A stretch of 64,000 bases of DNA from Bacteroides thetaiotaomicron VPI-5482 (GCF_000011065.1 NC_004663.1:1860001-1924000); one strand, 5' to 3'. Counted from the first letter of the stretch, positions 33,713 to 42,716 are shown. The notes: generated by a model from the sequence alone, not told the origin. A program made the numbers and translations.

Positions 33713-34339
33713 TCAGAATCCCCAGCCTTTCGTGCTCACATCCGGGCATTTCAGGCCTTTATGATTGATTCTGCCTACTCCGTCACGCTTCAGAGAAGCT
33801 CTGTCTGCCTTGCCGGACAATTTGATATTTCCGACTCCATCCACTTTGGCTTTCACAGTATTGCAGTTTACATTGACATTCATATTCCCTACCCCGTCTA
33901 CCATTAATTCCAACTCATCACAATGGAGCTTTTTCACCTCACAGTTTCCCACTCCATCGAGTTTGAAAGTTACATTTTTCAGTTTCAGGGTTTCTTTAGC
34001 ATTGAAGTTGCCGACACCATCGATCTTTACACTCTTCAAATCAGGGGCTGTGATATAGAACGTCAGGTTCTTAACGTTTTTTACATTCTTCTGCTTATAT
34101 TCGATAACCAATGTTTCTCCTTTTACCGTTACTTTTGTTTTATCGACATATTCAAAAGGACCTTCCATCCGACAGGAATAAGTATCGGACTGAGTGAAAA
34201 TAATGTTACCTACCGACCGCAGATTGATAGCGGAAAATTCGCCTACTTTACAATCTTCACTCACATTTTGTGCCCAAAGCGGGCAAAGGGCTACACTTAA
34301 TAATACCGCAACAGCAGTTATAAAAATATTCTTTGTCAT
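33713..34339 (-). CDS. DUF2807 (head GIN domain) protein
   Basis: A 208-residue exported protein (signal peptide ending LWAQ) with the autotransporter-adhesin-like DUF2807 fold. The motif DGVGN/DGVGR recurs five times from about residue 115 to the end, spaced about 20 residues (VKIDGVGNFN, FKLDGVGNCE, LMVDGVGNMN, AKVDGVGNIK, LKRDGVGRIN), each probably one turn of a beta-helix. Function unknown. Its place between the ATPase and permease genes of an efflux operon is notable; it may be a periplasmic accessory. Confidence 0.85.
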   Translation of the reverse strand: MTKNIFITAVAVLLSVALCPLWAQNVSEDCKVGEFSAINLRSVGNIIFTQSDTYSCRMEGPFEYVDKTKVTVKGETLVIEYKQKNVKNVKNLTFYITAPDLKSVKIDGVGNFNAKETLKLKNVTFKLDGVGNCEVKKLHCDELELMVDGVGNMNVNVNCNTVKAKVDGVGNIKLSGKADRASLKRDGVGRINHKGLKCPDVSTKGWGF

Positions 34340-34368
34340 GATTAGCTTTTTTAGAGTTTAAAAGGGGA

Positions 34369-35034
34369 TTACTGTACCTGACGGCCATCGAAGAAACGGA
34401 TAGTTCTTGAAGTCTGTTTCGCCTGTTCTTCATTATGCGTCACCATAACGATAGTTCGGCCGTCTTCCTTATTCAGCCGATGGAGAAGTTCCATGACTTC
34501 GGCACCCATCTTAGAATCCAGATTACCGGTAGGTTCATCGGCCAGAATTATCTCCGGATGACCGATAATTGCACGCGCTATGGTCACACGCTGACACTGA
34601 CCACCGGAAAGCTGTGTCGGAAAGTGATTCATACGATGACTCAATCCGACTTTTTCCAGTACCTCCTTCGCCAAACGCTTGCGTTCACCGCTGCCGATAC
34701 GACGATAGAGTAACGGTAACTCAACGTTATCCATCACATTGAGTGAATTAATCAGATGGAAAGACTGGAATACAAAGCCCAGTGTTTTGTTACGGAAAGC
34801 CGCCAGTTGCTTATCTTTCATTCCCTCAGTGTGCGTACCGTTAATTTCAACAGTTCCTGTTGTGGGTGCATCAAGCAGTCCCATAATATTCAACAAAGTA
34901 GATTTGCCACATCCGGACGGCCCCATAATGCTTAGAAATTCTCCGCGGTCTACGGTCAGATTCACGTTTTCCAGTGCTACCGTTTCAATCTCGTCCGTAC
35001 GGTAAATCTTAGAGAGAGAAGTCAATGTTATCAT
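34369..35034 (-). CDS. ABC transporter ATPase, MacB/LolD type
   Basis: A 221-residue ATPase with Walker A GPSGCGKST (about 39-47), Q-loop, the signature LSGGQCQRVTIARAI, Walker B ILADEPTGNLDS and the switch His in VMVTHNEEQA. It is closest in type to the LolCDE/MacB group, whose permeases are the FtsX type encoded just downstream. It starts 28 bases after the adaptor gene ends. Confidence 0.92.
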   Translation of the reverse strand: MITLTSLSKIYRTDEIETVALENVNLTVDRGEFLSIMGPSGCGKSTLLNIMGLLDAPTTGTVEINGTHTEGMKDKQLAAFRNKTLGFVFQSFHLINSLNVMDNVELPLLYRRIGSGERKRLAKEVLEKVGLSHRMNHFPTQLSGGQCQRVTIARAIIGHPEIILADEPTGNLDSKMGAEVMELLHRLNKEDGRTIVMVTHNEEQAKQTSRTIRFFDGRQVQ

Positions 35035-35062
35035 AACTATAAGTATTTAATTTAGATCGTTT

Positions 35063-36310
35063 TTATCTCATTTTCAGCTTATTCTTGTTCTTATAAGAGC
35101 TCATATCACTGACTACCACTACATCTCCCGGTTGTAAGCCACTCACCACTTCCACATATTCAAAGTTGGAATCGCCCAGCTGTACTTTACGTTTCACCAG
35201 TTCGTCATCAGATGTCCGGACAAAAAGATCATACTCACCACGTCCCACATAGAAAGAAGCGTTTGCCATCCGCATCACATCTTCCTTTACGGCATTCATC
35301 ACATAAACGTCCGTTTTCAGTCCCGAACGTAAACGGTGGTTATTATCGTCTTTCAACTGCACTGTAAAAGAAATGACTCCGTTTTTAGACAGGGGTGTCA
35401 CACTGCTGACCGTTCCTTCCAGTTTGTCATTGCCTATCTTCACAACCGCTTTCCCTCCGGCAGCTACCCGGTCACCGTAGGTATCGGCTATTTCACCTTC
35501 TACTTTAAAATGGCTTAAGTCTGAGATGATGGCCACCTGTCCGCCTTGCGAAATCTGAGCACCGATCTGATTATTAATGTAGGTAAGAATCGCTTTACGC
35601 GGAGACCGAATCTGGGCATCGTCCAGTGTACGCTTCATTTCGGCAAGACTTTTACGGAAGATATTGAAATCCAGTTCCTGCACTTTCAGTTCGGCAGCCG
35701 CTACTTCTTTTTCGTTCTTATATTGTTGTTGGAGCTGTTCGTATTCCAGTTGTGCTACGTTATAGCTCAATTCTGCCTGACGCACTTTATCTGTTGTTCC
35801 CGCTCCCAGACTGTCCAGATAGTGTTCGTTCCGAAGTTCCACTTTCATGCGGCTCAATTTCATGGCAGAGACCTTAATCTGCATCGCCATATCGGAAAGT
35901 TTCGTCTGATTATTGACGCGAAGCTGATCCAGCTTATAGCAGCGCATCTGTTCTTCGTCAAGCAGTTTTTTATATTCCGTTTCCGTGCTCTGAAGGTCGA
36001 GTTTCAGAATCGGAGTGCCGATTTCCACACTATCCCCTCCTTTTCTGTATACCTCAACGATACGACTGTTAATGGGAGAATTGATGATTTCTTCAAATGC
36101 AGGGACTACCTTACCGGAGGCGCTGACACTAACTTCAATCATTCCCTTATCAACTGTAGAAAGTACCAGATCCTTCTTTTCCACTCCTGTCCGCATGACA
36201 GATATAAGTACACCGATAACAACTATACCGGCCACTCCTATCGATGAATAACGGATGATCTTTTTATTGCGTTCTTTGTTACGCACTTCTTTGGGTATTT
36301 CTCTGTCCAT
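35063..36310 (-). CDS. Periplasmic adaptor of efflux system (HlyD/MacA family)
   Basis: A 415-residue membrane-fusion protein: an N-terminal membrane anchor (about 20-38), a biotinyl-lipoyl-like domain split by a long coiled coil (about 80-230; KLSDMAMQIKVSAMKLSRMKVELRN, VAQLEYEQLQQQYKNEKEVAAAELKVQEL), and beta-barrel and membrane-proximal domains (GGQVAIISDLSHFKVEG, LRSGLKTDVYV, VEVVSGLQPGDVVVVSD). It is first in the efflux operon and would link the FtsX permeases to the TolC-type channel. A weak sigma-54-like sequence lies upstream (36358-36372). Confidence 0.9.
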   Translation of the reverse strand: MDREIPKEVRNKERNKKIIRYSSIGVAGIVVIGVLISVMRTGVEKKDLVLSTVDKGMIEVSVSASGKVVPAFEEIINSPINSRIVEVYRKGGDSVEIGTPILKLDLQSTETEYKKLLDEEQMRCYKLDQLRVNNQTKLSDMAMQIKVSAMKLSRMKVELRNEHYLDSLGAGTTDKVRQAELSYNVAQLEYEQLQQQYKNEKEVAAAELKVQELDFNIFRKSLAEMKRTLDDAQIRSPRKAILTYINNQIGAQISQGGQVAIISDLSHFKVEGEIADTYGDRVAAGGKAVVKIGNDKLEGTVSSVTPLSKNGVISFTVQLKDDNNHRLRSGLKTDVYVMNAVKEDVMRMANASFYVGRGEYDLFVRTSDDELVKRKVQLGDSNFEYVEVVSGLQPGDVVVVSDMSSYKNKNKLKMR

Positions 36311-36357
36311 ATCTAAGTATTTACAATTTCACTTTCAGTTGTTTTACCTTTTATTAT

Positions 36358-36372
36358 ACCAAATCTATGCCA
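36358..36372 (-). promoter_or_regulatory. Possible sigma-54 promoter of the efflux operon
   Basis: The minus strand reads TGGCATAGATTTGGT: -24 TGGCAT (five of six) with a weak -12 element. It shares the flanking TTTTGGCA with the better site at 28305-28319 and lies about 48 bases before the adaptor start codon. Confidence 0.35.
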
Positions 36373-36413
36373 AAAGCATAATCAACTGATTAACAGAGAA
36401 TAATAAAAAAGAG

Positions 36414-36437
36414 AAGGTGTCCGATATCGGACACCTT
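36414..36437 (-). terminator. Terminator of the NDH-2 gene
   Basis: A perfect 24-bp palindrome (12-bp arms, AAGGTGTCCGAT and its complement) followed on the minus strand by TCTCTTTTTT. A perfect palindrome needs a few open bases to form the loop. The 22-bp array 3 lies between it and the NDH-2 stop codon. Confidence 0.7.
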
Positions 36438-36462
36438 GTACGAATTTACCGTTCAAAAAAAC

Positions 36463-36550
36463 ATGGTGTCACTATACTGTTGTTATAGTGTCACTATCTC
36501 CTTGTAATAGTGTCACTATACCGACCGGATAGTGACACCATCGCAAAACG
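36463..36550. repeat. 22-bp tandem array 3 (four units)
   Basis: Four units of exactly 22 bp start at 36463, 36485, 36507 and 36529. The core is the palindrome ATAGTGTCACTAT; the first unit has ATGGTGTCACTAT and the last has its exact complement, ATAGTGACACCAT, so the array has overall dyad symmetry. It begins three bases beyond the NDH-2 stop codon, inside that transcript. Confidence 0.9.
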
Positions 36551-36553
36551 GTG

Positions 36554-37945
36554 CTATACTATTTCTTTTGAGTTTGGTTGCGGTTCTTGTTTGGCCGGTT
36601 GCGGCTCCTGCATGAGGTCTTTCCCCCAATGGGTAGTTGCCTCAATTGCTTCCCGGTCACGGATCTCTTTCGCCTTGCGGGCATAGACAATCATTCTCAT
36701 GGACTGATCATAGGTGAAGTAATTCCATACCCAGTTCAACAACACCACTACTTTATTGCGTACTCCCAGAATAGAGCGCAGATGTACTACCAGCCACATT
36801 ACCCAGGCAAACCATCCCTGCATCTTCACCTTGCTGAATTCCGCCACGGCACGATTACGCCCGACAGTCGCCATCGACCCCAAGTTACGATAATGAAAAG
36901 GCTTCATCTCTTTTCCTTTTTCCAGGCGGATCAGATTCTTTGCCAGCAATTCCCCTTGTTGGATGGCAACTTGTGCCAGTTGAGGATGTCCGTTCGGATA
37001 ATCTTCGTCACCGGAAAGAATACATAAGTCACCAATGGCAAATACATTATTCGTTCCTTCTACCCGATTGAAGGCATCTACTTTGATACGGCCTCCACGA
37101 CCGATTACGGACGTATTCATATTCCCAAAAGAAACTCCGGTCACTCCACTTACCCAAATAAAAGTACGGGTAGCAATCTCACTGCCGTCTTCAAGTGTCA
37201 CCTTATGGTCACGGTAATCCGTGACACGCTTATTTAAAAGAATGTTGACTCCCATTTCACGGAGGAACTGTTCTGCATGACTAGATGAGTCTTCGGACAT
37301 TCCGGCAAGTAGCCGCGAACCCGCTTCTATCAGATAAATATGCATCAGACTACTGGGCATATCGGGATAATCATTCGGCAATACAAATTTCTTCATTTCC
37401 GAAAGTACTCCCGCCACTTCCACTCCCGTGGCACCACCACCTACGACAACGATATTCAGCAACTCCTGCTGTTCTTGTTTGTTGGAGCAGGTCACAGCAC
37501 GCTCCAAGTTGGCGAGAAGCGCATTTCTGAGCCCCATAGCTTCGGACACGTTTTTCATTGGCATGGCCTCCTCTTCGATATGTTTATTACCGAAGAAATT
37601 GGTCGTCGTACCTGCGGCAAGAACCAGATAGTCGTATTCCGCCTTCCCTATGGAAGTCTGTATCATGTTCTTTTCGGGGAAAACAGCACGTACTTCCGCC
37701 ATACGGAAATAAAAATCTTTCCGATGCTGGAATATCTTGCGGAAAGGGAAGGAAATGGAAGTCGGTTCCATACCTGCCGAGGCCACCTGATAAATTAACG
37801 GAGGGAACTGATGATAGTTGTTCTTATCTATCAACACAACTTGAAAGCCTGATTTTTTCAGCTTATTAGCCAACTTCAAGCCACCGAAACCACCGCCTAC
37901 AATGACGACCCGTTTCTTACTGTCCTTTGCAATATTTAGACTCAT
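36554..37945 (-). CDS. Type II NADH dehydrogenase (NDH-2)
   Basis: A 463-residue FAD enzyme that passes electrons from NADH to quinone without pumping protons. The FAD site is VVIVGGGFGGLKLANKL (about 13-30), the NADH site is NIVVVGGGATGVEVAGVL (about 165-182), and the second FAD motif is TNNVFAIGDLCIL. The C-terminal region (WFAWVMWLVVHLRSILG and following) is the membrane-binding segment of the family. The last 20 residues are a Pro/Gln/Glu-rich tail. It is a single-gene unit; the 3' region carries the 22-bp array 3 and a palindromic terminator. Confidence 0.9.
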   Translation of the reverse strand: MSLNIAKDSKKRVVIVGGGFGGLKLANKLKKSGFQVVLIDKNNYHQFPPLIYQVASAGMEPTSISFPFRKIFQHRKDFYFRMAEVRAVFPEKNMIQTSIGKAEYDYLVLAAGTTTNFFGNKHIEEEAMPMKNVSEAMGLRNALLANLERAVTCSNKQEQQELLNIVVVGGGATGVEVAGVLSEMKKFVLPNDYPDMPSSLMHIYLIEAGSRLLAGMSEDSSSHAEQFLREMGVNILLNKRVTDYRDHKVTLEDGSEIATRTFIWVSGVTGVSFGNMNTSVIGRGGRIKVDAFNRVEGTNNVFAIGDLCILSGDEDYPNGHPQLAQVAIQQGELLAKNLIRLEKGKEMKPFHYRNLGSMATVGRNRAVAEFSKVKMQGWFAWVMWLVVHLRSILGVRNKVVVLLNWVWNYFTYDQSMRMIVYARKAKEIRDREAIEATTHWGKDLMQEPQPAKQEPQPNSKEIV

Positions 37946-37999
37946 ATATTAATCATGTTTTATCATACATAATAACACATGAGTATGGCATAAAGTTTT

Positions 38000-38905
38000 C
38001 TAACGCAGACGCAAACGATCTCCTACCTCCGGAATATATTCTCCGTCCTTACGATTCATCTTGTACAGATTCTTGAGACGGATACCATATTTCTGCGAGA
38101 TGGCATGCATAGAATCGCCGTCTTTCACAATATATACAGTATGAGGCTTGGATGCTTTCTTCTTTTTACTCTTCAGATAGATAATATCTCCGTTCACCAA
38201 AGTATAATCACGCTGCAAGTCGTTATACTTCACCAACTTCTTCCAGCTGATATCAAATTCCTTACCTAAATCCTTGAAAGTATCCCCACTACGGGCTACG
38301 ATATAGGCGATATCATTGGCGATATACACCGGATGCGGACTCAGCAGCCACGGGTTCTTTCGCAACTTGCGTTCCGAGTAGACACCTTTGCTGTCATATT
38401 TATACAGGTCGTAATCTTCGATAATCGTAATCAGTCGATTGGCATAGGAAGGGTCTGTGGCGTATCCTGCCTTTTTCAATCCGCGTGCCCATCCTTTGTA
38501 ATCGGTGATATCGAGTTTGAAAAGGAAGGCATAACGGGCACCTCTTTTCAGAAAGTCGGAATGGTCTTCGTACGATTCGCGGGGATGCTTGTAGGCACGG
38601 AAGCATTCATTGCGGGCATCGTCGTCATGACGTACCGAACGTCCGCGCCAACTGCCGCCACACTTAATACCGAAGTGATTATTACTCTTGCGTGCCAACT
38701 GGCTGTTTCCGGCTCCGCTTTCAAGCAATCCCTGTGCCAGAGTGATGCTTGCGGGAATTTTGTGAAGCTTCATCTGCTCCACAGCCAAGTCACTATACTT
38801 ATTTATATATTCTACATAACGTGCATTCCGTCTTTGTGCCTGTACTCCTACGGCAAAGAAGATAATGGCAGTTAGAAAGACTAGTCTATACAATTTGTTC
38901 TCCAT
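38000..38905 (-). CDS. Glucosaminidase with two LysM domains
   Basis: A 301-residue exported protein (signal peptide ends VQAQ). Residues about 40-185 are a FlgJ-like N-acetylglucosaminidase domain (IPASITLAQGLLESGAGNSQLARKSNNHFGIKC, the Glu of LLESGAG being the likely catalytic acid; YEDHSDFLKRGARY). Two LysM peptidoglycan-binding repeats follow (YIVARSGDTFKDLGKEFDIS and YIVKDGDSMHAISQKYGI). It cuts or remodels peptidoglycan. It is divergent from the cytidine deaminase gene at 39017. Confidence 0.9.
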   Translation of the reverse strand: MENKLYRLVFLTAIIFFAVGVQAQRRNARYVEYINKYSDLAVEQMKLHKIPASITLAQGLLESGAGNSQLARKSNNHFGIKCGGSWRGRSVRHDDDARNECFRAYKHPRESYEDHSDFLKRGARYAFLFKLDITDYKGWARGLKKAGYATDPSYANRLITIIEDYDLYKYDSKGVYSERKLRKNPWLLSPHPVYIANDIAYIVARSGDTFKDLGKEFDISWKKLVKYNDLQRDYTLVNGDIIYLKSKKKKASKPHTVYIVKDGDSMHAISQKYGIRLKNLYKMNRKDGEYIPEVGDRLRLR

Positions 38906-38950
38906 TTTAACTTATATGTGGATTATCGGACACAAAAATCTGAAAAATAA

Positions 38951-38980
38951 TTGGGATTATCAATCTCTTTTCTAACTTTG
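38951..38980 (+). promoter_or_regulatory. Promoter of the cytidine deaminase gene
   Basis: -33 TTG (38951-38953), a 19-base spacer and -7 TAACTTTG (38973-38980). The start would be near 38987, 30 bases before the ATG. Confidence 0.7.
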
Positions 38981-39016
38981 TAACATTAATAATGTAGAAC
39001 TAACCTATTTACCGAT

Positions 39017-39499
39017 ATGAAGGACCTCACAATTACCGCTATAATCAAAGTATATCAATACGATGAACTGAACGAAGCTGACCGGTCATTAATGAAAACA
39101 GCCATGGAAGCAACCGCCCGCAGTTATGCTCCTTATTCGCATTTCTCGGTAGGCGCCGCCGCACTGCTGAACAACGGAACCATTGTGACGGGAACCAATC
39201 AGGAGAACGCAGCTTACCCGTCGGGACTTTGTGCGGAACGTACTACCCTGTTCTATGCCAACTCGCAGTATCCCGACCAACCGGTAAATACTCTCGCTAT
39301 CGCAGCAAGAACCGAAAAGGACTTTATAGAAACTCCTATTCCTCCTTGTGGCGCCTGCCGCCAAGTGATTCTGGAAACGGAAAAACGATACGGCCAGCCT
39401 ATCCGCATTCTGCTATACGGCAGAGAATGTATCTACGAAGTAAAAAGTATCGGCGATTTACTACCGCTGTCATTTGACGCATCAGCCATGGAGGAATAA
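39017..39499 (+). CDS. cdd: Cytidine deaminase
   Basis: A 160-residue zinc enzyme that deaminates cytidine and deoxycytidine. The zinc site is complete: GLCAERTTLFYA (Cys plus catalytic Glu) and PIPPCGACRQVILE (two Cys). FSVGAAALLNNGTIVTGTNQENAAYP is the conserved substrate-binding stretch. It is followed after three bases by an AraC-type regulator gene, so the two are probably co-transcribed. Confidence 0.93.
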   Translation: MKDLTITAIIKVYQYDELNEADRSLMKTAMEATARSYAPYSHFSVGAAALLNNGTIVTGTNQENAAYPSGLCAERTTLFYANSQYPDQPVNTLAIAARTEKDFIETPIPPCGACRQVILETEKRYGQPIRILLYGRECIYEVKSIGDLLPLSFDASAMEE

Positions 39500-39502
39500 A
39501 TT

Positions 39503-40342
39503 ATGTTACAACAGTATCACACCAAACTAAAAGGAACACTCGCTCTCACAGATTCTTATCTGACAGAGAAAGCTTTGCAAAAAGAAAAAGGACTCTATAA
39601 GTTTATATGGGTCCGCCAAGGAAGCATTACAGTAGAAATCGACCATCAGGAGATGGTACTTTCAAAAGATGACGTTATCTCACTGACTCATCTGCAGCAT
39701 CTTGAATTTAAGTCCATAGATGGTGAATATATGACTTTGCTGTTCAACAGCAACTTCTATTGTATCTATGGAAACGACCACGAAGTGTCGTGCAGCGGCT
39801 TCCTTTTCAACGGCTCGTCCCACCTTGTCCGCTTTACACTGAACGAAGAAGAACGCCGGCAACTGGACCAGATTACCGAAGCCATGGAAAACGAGTTCAC
39901 CGTTTCCGACAGCCTGCAGGAAGAAATGCTGCGTATCCTGCTGAAGCGTTTCATCATCCAATGCACCCGAATCGCCCGTCAGCGACTGGATATCACGCGC
40001 GAAAAGGAATCCGGCTTCGAGATTGTCCGCCAATACTACAACCTAGTAGACGAGCATTACCGGACCAAAAAGCAGGTACAGGACTATGCCGATATGCTTC
40101 ACAAGTCACCGAAGACACTTTCGAACATATTCTCAACATGTAAACTGCCTTCTCCGCTAAGGGTCATCCACGAACGGGTGGAAGCGGAAGCCAAACGCCT
40201 CCTGCTCTACAGCAATAAGAGCGCGAAAGAAATTGCCGATATCCTGGGATTTGAAGACCAGGCTTCTTTCAGCCGTTTTTTCAAAAACATGACAGGACAG
40301 AGTGCCGTACAGTTCAGAAATACGGAAGTTGGGAAGAATTGA
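39503..40342 (+). CDS. AraC family regulator (possible RclR-like)
   Basis: A 279-residue regulator with a cupin-like N-terminal sensing domain (about 1-150) and a C-terminal double helix-turn-helix (about 185-275: VQDYADMLHKSPKTLSNIFSTC ... SAKEIADILGFEDQASFSRFFKNMTG). The sensing domain has Cys87 and Cys97 in NFYCIYGNDHEVSC. It lies just before RclC-like and RclA-like genes, as RclR does beside rclABC in E. coli, where two cysteines sense hypochlorous acid. That these cysteines do the same is an inference; the positions differ from E. coli. Confidence 0.8.
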   Translation: MLQQYHTKLKGTLALTDSYLTEKALQKEKGLYKFIWVRQGSITVEIDHQEMVLSKDDVISLTHLQHLEFKSIDGEYMTLLFNSNFYCIYGNDHEVSCSGFLFNGSSHLVRFTLNEEERRQLDQITEAMENEFTVSDSLQEEMLRILLKRFIIQCTRIARQRLDITREKESGFEIVRQYYNLVDEHYRTKKQVQDYADMLHKSPKTLSNIFSTCKLPSPLRVIHERVEAEAKRLLLYSNKSAKEIADILGFEDQASFSRFFKNMTGQSAVQFRNTEVGKN

Positions 40343-40430
40343 TAAGTGAAGCGGAAGTATTGCCATTTCGGGGGTATGCAGAAAGCACGACCTTTGCGGT
40401 ATAAAGTTAAACCCATAAAAAGACCGCAAA

Positions 40431-41012
40431 ATGAAAGAGAAATTTATTGCTTTGCTTACCTTCACTTCCAGCTTGAAGAATTTCGGAATTAAGTTTATCC
40501 GTGTAGCTATCTTAGTCGTATTCGTATGGATCGGTGGACTGAAATATTTCCACTACGAAGCCGACGGAATTGTTCCTTTTGTAGCCAACAGTCCCTTCAT
40601 GAGCTTCTTCTATGCGAAAGATGCTCCTGAATACAAAGACCACAAAAATCCGGAAGGAGCCTTCGTTCCGGAAAACCGCGCCTGGCACGAAGCCAATCGC
40701 ACTTATACTTTCTCCTATGGATTAGGAGCGCTCATCATGAGTATCGGTATTCTGGTATTCCTGGGCATTTTCTTCCCGAAAGTAGCGCTGGTAGGTGATA
40801 CGCTCGCCATCATTATGACGTTGGGTACACTATCCTTCCTTGTCACCACGCCCGAAGTCTGGGTTCCGAATCTGGGTGGAGATGAATTTGGCTTCCCGCT
40901 ATTGTCCGGTGCCGGAAGACTGGTTATCAAAGATATCGTTATTCTCGCAGGAGCCGTAGTGCTTCTTTCAGACTCGTCACAACGCGTACTCAAAACACTG
41001 AAAAAAAGCTGA
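40431..41012 (+). CDS. rclC: DUF417 membrane protein, RclC/YkgB-like
   Basis: A 193-residue protein with about four membrane segments. VAILVVFVWIGGLKYFHYEADGIVPFVANSP matches the start of the DUF417 family, and FVTTPEVW-type SFLVTTPEVWVP and LSGAGRLVIKDIVILAGAVVLL match its C-terminal half. In E. coli the DUF417 protein RclC belongs to the reactive-chlorine operon with RclA. Here it precedes an RclA-like gene by about 100 bases. Its biochemical role is unknown. Confidence 0.85.
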   Translation: MKEKFIALLTFTSSLKNFGIKFIRVAILVVFVWIGGLKYFHYEADGIVPFVANSPFMSFFYAKDAPEYKDHKNPEGAFVPENRAWHEANRTYTFSYGLGALIMSIGILVFLGIFFPKVALVGDTLAIIMTLGTLSFLVTTPEVWVPNLGGDEFGFPLLSGAGRLVIKDIVILAGAVVLLSDSSQRVLKTLKKS

Positions 41013-41115
41013 TTCTGTCCGCTACGGACACCTTTGCTTCCCGGATATGACGCAAAACAAATATACTCTTCATGTGTTATAATAGCTGAGTATAAATCGT
41101 TAATGAAAGGAAGTT

Positions 41116-42489
41116 ATGAAACAATATGATGCAATTATTATAGGGTTCGGCAAGGCAGGAAAAACACTGGCTGCCGAACTTTCCAACAGAGGATGGCAGG
41201 TCGCTGTCGTCGAACAGTCCGATGAAATGTACGGAGGGGCTTGCCCTAACGTAGCCTGTATACCAACCAAAACTTTGATTCACGAATCAGAGATTTCCAC
41301 CCTGCTTTATCACAATGATTTTGATAAGCAGAGTAACATGTATAGGCAGGCGATTGCCAGAAAAAACAAACTTACCTCTTTTTTAAGAGAAAATAACTAC
41401 GAGAAATTAAGCAAACGCCCTAATGTGACTATTTACACAGGTAAAGGGTCTCTCGTTTCAGCCAATACGGTGAAGGTTGCTCTTCCCGAAGAAGAAATCG
41501 AACTGCAGGGAAAAGAGATTTTTATCAATACCGGCTCTACACCTATTATTCCCAGTATAGAGGGTATTCAGCAAAGTCGAAATGTGTACACCAGTACCAC
41601 TCTTCTGGAATTGGATATTCTGCCAAAGCACCTGATTATTGTAGGCGGAGGCTATATCGGACTGGAGTTTGCTTCGATGTACGCCGGCTTCGGAAGTAAA
41701 GTGACTCTTCTCGAAGCAGGAAACAGATTCATGCCCCGCAATGATTCGGATATTGCGAAAAGCGTTCGGGAAGTGATGGAGAAGAAAGGAGTCGAGATTC
41801 GTCTGAATGTCCGTACTCAATCGATCCATGATACGCACGACGGGGTAACTCTGACTTATTCGGATACTTCGGACGGCACTCCTTACTTTGTAGACGGTGA
41901 TGCGATCCTTATTGCCACAGGCCGCAAACCAATGATTGAAGGACTGAACCTGCAAGCAGCCGGTGTAGAAGTCGATGCGCACGGGGCAATTGTAGTCAAT
42001 GACCAATTACATACCAATGCCCCTCATATATGGGCAATGGGAGATGTAAAAGGAGGAGCGCAATTTACCTATGTCTCACTGGATGATTTTCGTATTATCC
42101 GGGATCAGCTTTTCGGGGACAAGAAACGTGACATCAACGACAGGGATCCTCTGCCTTATGCTGTATTTATCGATCCGCCATTGGCACATATCGGAATTAC
42201 GGAAGAGGAGGCACTGAGAAAAGGGTATTCTTTTAAAGTCTCCCGACTGCCGGCAACCTCCGTTGTCCGTTCGCGTACCTTGCAACAGACTGATGGGATG
42301 CTAAAGGCTATTATCAATAGCCATAGCGGTAAGATTATGGGATGTACCATGTTCTGTACCGATGCTCCGGAACTGATCAATATGGTTGCAATGGCTATGA
42401 AGACGGGACAGACTTCTACGTTCCTGCGTGACTTCATCTTCACACATCCGAGTATGAGCGAGGGGTTGAATCAATTATTTGACGTATAA
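41116..42489 (+). CDS. rclA: RclA-like flavoprotein disulfide reductase
   Basis: A 457-residue enzyme of the pyridine-nucleotide-disulfide oxidoreductase family. FAD site IIGFGKAGKTLAAELSNRGW; redox pair Cys43 and Cys48 in GGACPNVACIPTK; NAD(P) site IIVGGGYIGLEFASM; second FAD motif HIWAMGDVKGGAQFTYVSLDD; dimer-interface end FTHPSMSEGLNQLF. The match to E. coli RclA, which protects against hypochlorous acid by reducing copper(II), runs along the whole length, including the characteristic GKAGKTLA start. An AAAGGAAG ribosome-binding-like sequence lies just before the ATG. Confidence 0.87.
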   Translation: MKQYDAIIIGFGKAGKTLAAELSNRGWQVAVVEQSDEMYGGACPNVACIPTKTLIHESEISTLLYHNDFDKQSNMYRQAIARKNKLTSFLRENNYEKLSKRPNVTIYTGKGSLVSANTVKVALPEEEIELQGKEIFINTGSTPIIPSIEGIQQSRNVYTSTTLLELDILPKHLIIVGGGYIGLEFASMYAGFGSKVTLLEAGNRFMPRNDSDIAKSVREVMEKKGVEIRLNVRTQSIHDTHDGVTLTYSDTSDGTPYFVDGDAILIATGRKPMIEGLNLQAAGVEVDAHGAIVVNDQLHTNAPHIWAMGDVKGGAQFTYVSLDDFRIIRDQLFGDKKRDINDRDPLPYAVFIDPPLAHIGITEEEALRKGYSFKVSRLPATSVVRSRTLQQTDGMLKAIINSHSGKIMGCTMFCTDAPELINMVAMAMKTGQTSTFLRDFIFTHPSMSEGLNQLFDV

Positions 42490-42716
42490 TGTAAAGGGAG
42501 GGACTAAAACGTGCAGGAATACGTTAATAACCTTATTATGTCTTTCCACTAATCTGAGCCTATTTTTATGGCAATAACAGTTATCCCCAGTCGCACATTT
42601 GAGTAATACTTAGATGTACGACTGGGGAAAATGATTTATGCAAGAAAAACAAGAAAGACCGGCATTAAACACTCAAATGAATCAAATACTCATATCTATC
42701 ATTTAAAACAGACTCA

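Noticed and set aside
36414..36437. Operator palindrome for the efflux operon
   Set aside because: It is followed by a T-rich run on the minus strand and lies after the NDH-2 gene, so a terminator is the simpler reading.
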